8,813 bases of DNA from CAZGQY01 sp964528035 (GTDB taxonomy: Bacteria; Pseudomonadota; Gammaproteobacteria; Methylococcales; UBA1147). The position numbers were made by a program, and so were the translations under genes. The stretch spans positions 1-8,813 of the forward strand of contig CAZGQY010000171.1 of assembly GCA_964528035.1 (NCBI GenBank), given 5' to 3'. A model generated the notes under the pieces. It was given only the letters and a program-made list of their open reading frames with translations. It had not been told where the DNA came from and did not search any database. How positions within the stretch are numbered: the stretch's first letter is position 1; the number at the start of each line of letters is the position of its first letter. Of the stretch, positions 6,650 to 8,813 are shown piece after piece.

Positions 6650-8196
6650 GCTTCAATCTCCGCAACAATGGCATCAATATCCGTACGTAGCTGATCAATT
6701 TTTTCAACGGTGGTTTTTAACTCGGCATTGAGTTTGGCAATGTCAATCACTTCACGGGTGTCTTTAGCTTCGACATAGCTGCTGACGGACAGGTTGTAGT
6801 CGTTTCCTTTGATGCTTTCATGGCTGACCGACTGGGCAAAATGCTCAATATTTTCCTTGCTATCGAAAGCCTGCATGATGGCTTCGATATGCTGGTCTGT
6901 CAGGATGTTGTTATTGGTTTCTTTTTTAAAGTATTCCTCACCACTGGCATAAATAAACTGGGTGGTGGTGTCGGTTTTATGTTTGGACAGCACCAGAATA
7001 TTGACGGCGATGGTGGTGCCAAAAAATAGGTTAGGTGCGAGTGAAATCACTGTTTCCACGTAATTGTTATTAACCAAGTATTGACGGATTTTCTTTTCCG
7101 CACCACCGCGGTAAAAAATACCAGGGAAGCAAACAATGGCGGCACGCCCTTTACTGGAAAGATAACTGAGTGCGTGCAACACAAAAGCAAAATCAGCTTT
7201 AGACTTAGGCGCTAATACACCAGCAGGTGCAAAGCGTTCATCGTTGATCAGTGTTGGGTCGCCGCTGCCAATCCATTTTACTGAATACGGTGGATTAGAA
7301 ACGATGGCATCAAAGGGCTTATCATCACCAAAATGCGGTTCGGTTAAGGTGTTACCCAGCTGCATATTGAACTTGTCATAATTGATGTTGTGCAAAAACA
7401 TGTTCATACGGGCAAGATTAAAGGTGGTGTGGTTGATTTCCTGACCAAAAAAACCATCTTCAATAATATGAGCCTCAAAATGCTTTTTAGCTTGTAATAG
7501 TAGCGATCCAGAACCAGCCGCTGGGTCATAAATTTTATTGACTTTGGTTTGCCCGTGCATGGCAAGCTGAGCGATAAGCTTAGAGACGTGTTGCGGGGTA
7601 AAAAATTCGCCCCCTGATTTACCGGCGTTGGCGGCATAGTTAGAGATTAAAAACTCGTAGGCATCACCAAACAGGTCTATTTGATTGTCTTCGAATTCAC
7701 CAAATGTAAGCCCCGCCACGCCTTTTAATACCGCCGCTAAACGCATATTTTTATCTTTAACGGTATTACCTAAACGGTTACTAGTGGTGTCGAAATCTGC
7801 AAACAGGCCTTTGATATCGACTTCAGAAGGGTAGCCATTGGCTGAGCTTTCGATAGCGGAAAAAATAGCGGATAAATCGGTGTTTAAATTTTCATTATTA
7901 TTCGCACCTGCGGCAATGTTGGCAAACAGCTGACTTGGGTAAATAAAATACCCTTTGGTTTTTACAGCATCGTCTTTTGCTGCTGCAATGTTTTCATCAT
8001 CGTCAGCCATTGCTGTATACGCTACACTGTCATCACCGCCTGTGATGTAGTTGGTAAAGTTTTCACTAATAAAACGATAAAACAACGTGCCAAGCACATA
8101 CTGTTTAAAATCCCAGCCATCGACTGAGCCTCTTACATCATTAGCAATTTGCCAAATTTGGCGTTGTAGTTCGGCACGTTGCTGGGTGCTTGTCAT
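6646..8196 (-). CDS. hsdM: Type IC DNA adenine methyltransferase subunit (HsdM)
   Basis: HsdM transfers methyl groups from S-adenosylmethionine to adenine N6 in the target chosen by HsdS. Two HsdM and one HsdS form the methyltransferase that protects the host. The protein has 516 residues, in the range of EcoR124I HsdM (about 520), and resembles it closely from the start (QRAELQRQIWQIANDVRG). Key motifs are GEFFTP at 196-201, the AdoMet-binding motif YDPAAGSGSLLLQ at 223-235, and the catalytic NPPY at 301-304. An N-terminal helical HsdM domain occupies about 1-150 and a C-terminal coiled segment about 485-516. The ATG at 8196 has AGGA at 8207-8204, 7 bases upstream. It is the first gene of the operon and its TGA stop overlaps the hsdS start. 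Making the methylase first, before the nuclease, is consistent with safe establishment in a new host. Confidence 0.98.
   Translation of the reverse strand: MTSTQQRAELQRQIWQIANDVRGSVDGWDFKQYVLGTLFYRFISENFTNYITGGDDSVAYTAMADDDENIAAAKDDAVKTKGYFIYPSQLFANIAAGANNNENLNTDLSAIFSAIESSANGYPSEVDIKGLFADFDTTSNRLGNTVKDKNMRLAAVLKGVAGLTFGEFEDNQIDLFGDAYEFLISNYAANAGKSGGEFFTPQHVSKLIAQLAMHGQTKVNKIYDPAAGSGSLLLQAKKHFEAHIIEDGFFGQEINHTTFNLARMNMFLHNINYDKFNMQLGNTLTEPHFGDDKPFDAIVSNPPYSVKWIGSGDPTLINDERFAPAGVLAPKSKADFAFVLHALSYLSSKGRAAIVCFPGIFYRGGAEKKIRQYLVNNNYVETVISLAPNLFFGTTIAVNILVLSKHKTDTTTQFIYASGEEYFKKETNNNILTDQHIEAIMQAFDSKENIEHFAQSVSHESIKGNDYNLSVSSYVEAKDTREVIDIAKLNAELKTTVEKIDQLRTDIDAIVAEIEA
6658..6661 (-). promoter_or_regulatory. 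ribosome binding site deciding the GTG start of hsdS
   Basis: GGAG lies inside the end of hsdM, 8 bases before GTG at 6649-6647. The upstream sequence of the internal ATG at 6631 (AAGTTAAGTTTT) has no comparable site. Together with the 4-base GTGA overlap, this favours the GTG start and translational coupling to hsdM. Confidence 0.7.
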
Positions 8197-8203
8197 GGTG
8201 TTA

Positions 8204-8207
8204 TCCT
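8204..8207 (-). promoter_or_regulatory. ribosome binding site of hsdM
   Basis: AGGA is followed by 7 bases (TAACACC) and the ATG of hsdM. It is the best-formed initiation site in the operon together with that of hsdS, in contrast to the weak site before hsdR. Confidence 0.7.
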
Positions 8208-8246
8208 GTAAAAATAAGTTTTAAATAGGTGTTGGTTTTTTAAAAA

Positions 8247-8277
8247 ATTATTGCTACCGTCTCGTGACTGTTTTCAA
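8247..8277 (-). promoter_or_regulatory. candidate promoter of the hsd-prr operon
   Basis: On the minus strand TTGAAA (8277-8272) is followed 19 bases later by AATAAT (8252-8247). These match sigma-70 hexamers, although the spacing is 1-2 bases too long. The region is AT-rich and contains a T6A6 palindrome (8236-8247) overlapping the -10 candidate. It lies in the only gap upstream of hsdM. Other AT-rich hexamers here could serve instead. Confidence 0.35.
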
Positions 8278-8285
8278 ATCTTTTC

Positions 8286-8295
8286 TTAGATCTAA
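8286..8295. repeat. palindrome TTAGATCTAA between the integrase remnant and hsdM
   Basis: This is a perfect 10-bp palindrome about 9 bases upstream of the candidate -35. On the minus strand it is flanked by CTTTA and GAAAAG, giving an extended imperfect dyad. It could be an operator, part of a terminator for the upstream recombinase, or chance. No regulator gene for it is visible in the window. Confidence 0.3.
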
Positions 8296-8301
8296 TAAAG
8301 G

Positions 8302-8775
8302 TTAAATATCCGCCACTAACTTACTCAACCTCTCCTGCCCCGCATGTGTGTAAATTTGCGTAGTAGCAATGCTCTCATGCCCCAATAACGCCTGAATATC
8401 CACCAGCTGCACATCTTTTTCCAGCAGCCGGGTGGCGTAAGTATGCCGGAGTTTGTGCGGCGTGACTTTCTTTTCAATGCCAGCCTTGTCGATCAGCTTC
8501 TTCAAATAAGCCCTGGCCGCATGCTGTCCCACTGGTTTGCCACCAGGCTTTTTGGCAAACAGGTATTCATCCCGGTACTTGTCGGCGATGGATACGGCCA
8601 GCACCCGGCCAAACGATTCAGGTACCGGCACCAGGCGTTCCTTGTTGCCCTTCCCGATCACCCGGACGGATTTAGCAACACCATCGGTCACGCGAATATC
8701 GGAGACTTTCAGGCCCAAAGCTTCGCTGATCCGGAGACCGGTTTTCTGAATCAGCTCAAACTGATGTGTCAACAC
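8302..8775 (-). pseudogene. Tyrosine recombinase (phage-type integrase), catalytic domain only, N-terminus lost
   Basis: Enzymes of this family cut and rejoin DNA at short target sites through a tyrosine-DNA intermediate. All catalytic positions are visible: R15 in TGLRISEALGL, the beta-hairpin lysine in GKGNKERLVPV (41-51), H107 and R110 in HKLRHTYATRLL, H133 in LLGHESIATT, and nucleophile Y142 in IYTH. The open frame has only 157 residues, against about 300 or more for an intact XerC/D-like enzyme, and the whole N-terminal core-binding domain is missing. A TAA lies directly before the GTG at 8775. The homologous part seems to begin at about HQFELIQKTG, so the GTG and first few codons are probably junction sequence. 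The gene lies upstream of, and points towards, hsdM. It is GC-richer than the operon. It is presumably inactive, though a separately encoded N-terminal half cannot be excluded. Confidence 0.85.
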
Positions 8776-8813
8776 TTATCCGGACACAAAGTTACGCAGA
8801 TATTTGACGATTT
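8767..8813. mobile_element. probable insertion-sequence end that truncates the integrase, running off the window
   Basis: The integrase similarity stops abruptly at about 8766. Beyond it the sequence begins TGTCAACACTTATCCGGACA, which has the look of a terminal inverted repeat starting with TGT, as in IS481- or IS3-type elements. On the minus strand an unrelated frame open to the window edge ends IVKYLRNFVSG with a TAA at 8776-8778. This is 9 bases inside the proposed end, where a transposase C-terminus often lies. The other end and any target duplication are outside the window, so the family is a guess. Confidence 0.4.

Noticed and set aside
1192..8307. 8-base direct repeat GGTTAAAT at both edges of the operon (1192-1199 and 8300-8307), as a possible target duplication.
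   Set aside because: It is short and AT-rich, it overlaps two stop codons where TTA is expected, and a match of this size between two gaps of about 100 bases is likely by chance.
1..8813. CRISPR array, tRNA or rRNA gene, tRNA-derived attachment site.
   Set aside because: No regularly spaced repeats, cloverleaf-like sequence or rRNA signature was seen on either strand; a small divergent one could be missed by eye.

Overview
The window is a gammaproteobacterial-looking accessory segment. The host is a guess from protein resemblance (Enterobacteria-like HsdM, HsdS and PrrC) and moderate GC content. Two GC-richer flanks enclose an AT-richer, minus-strand block of about 7 kb, which is the composition expected of a transferred defence cassette. 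Comparisons to EcoR124I, EcoprrI and E. coli PrrC are from memory; no alignment was run.

Left flank (1-1130): a plus-strand gene for a DUF457-type (YdjM-like) membrane-bound putative metal-dependent hydrolase. It appears to lack its N-terminus, or to be frameshifted near base 56. A stem-loop overlaps its stop codon and separates it from the convergent defence operon.

Centre (1194-8196, minus strand): a complete type IC restriction-modification operon in the order hsdM, hsdS, prrC, hsdR. HsdM and HsdS form the methyltransferase and set sequence specificity. HsdR adds the nuclease and translocase motor. Between hsdS and hsdR sits a 388-residue homologue of the PrrC anticodon nuclease, in the same place as prrC in the E. 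coli prr (EcoprrI) locus. By analogy the restriction enzyme is the first barrier to phage. PrrC is held silent by the restriction complex and is released to cut tRNA-Lys when a phage disables restriction. The genes are closely packed: hsdM and hsdS overlap by 4 bases, hsdS and prrC are 1 base apart, and prrC and hsdR are 16 bases apart. All known catalytic motifs are present, so the system looks intact. hsdS carries three copies of a 12-bp TAEL repeat, the classic slippage site that sets spacer length in type IC recognition sequences.

Right flank (8197-8813): a 105-bp AT-rich gap that probably holds the hsdM promoter, then the catalytic half of a tyrosine recombinase on the minus strand. It is cut off at its N-terminus by what looks like the end of an insertion sequence running out of the window. 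A broken integrase on one side and a damaged DUF457 gene on the other suggest a decaying mobile element or genomic island. No tRNA, rRNA or CRISPR array was seen. The central system belongs to a described class (type IC R-M plus PrrC) and is not a new one. Its points of interest are the apparent intactness, the repeat state, and possible divergence in the PrrC anticodon-recognition segment.
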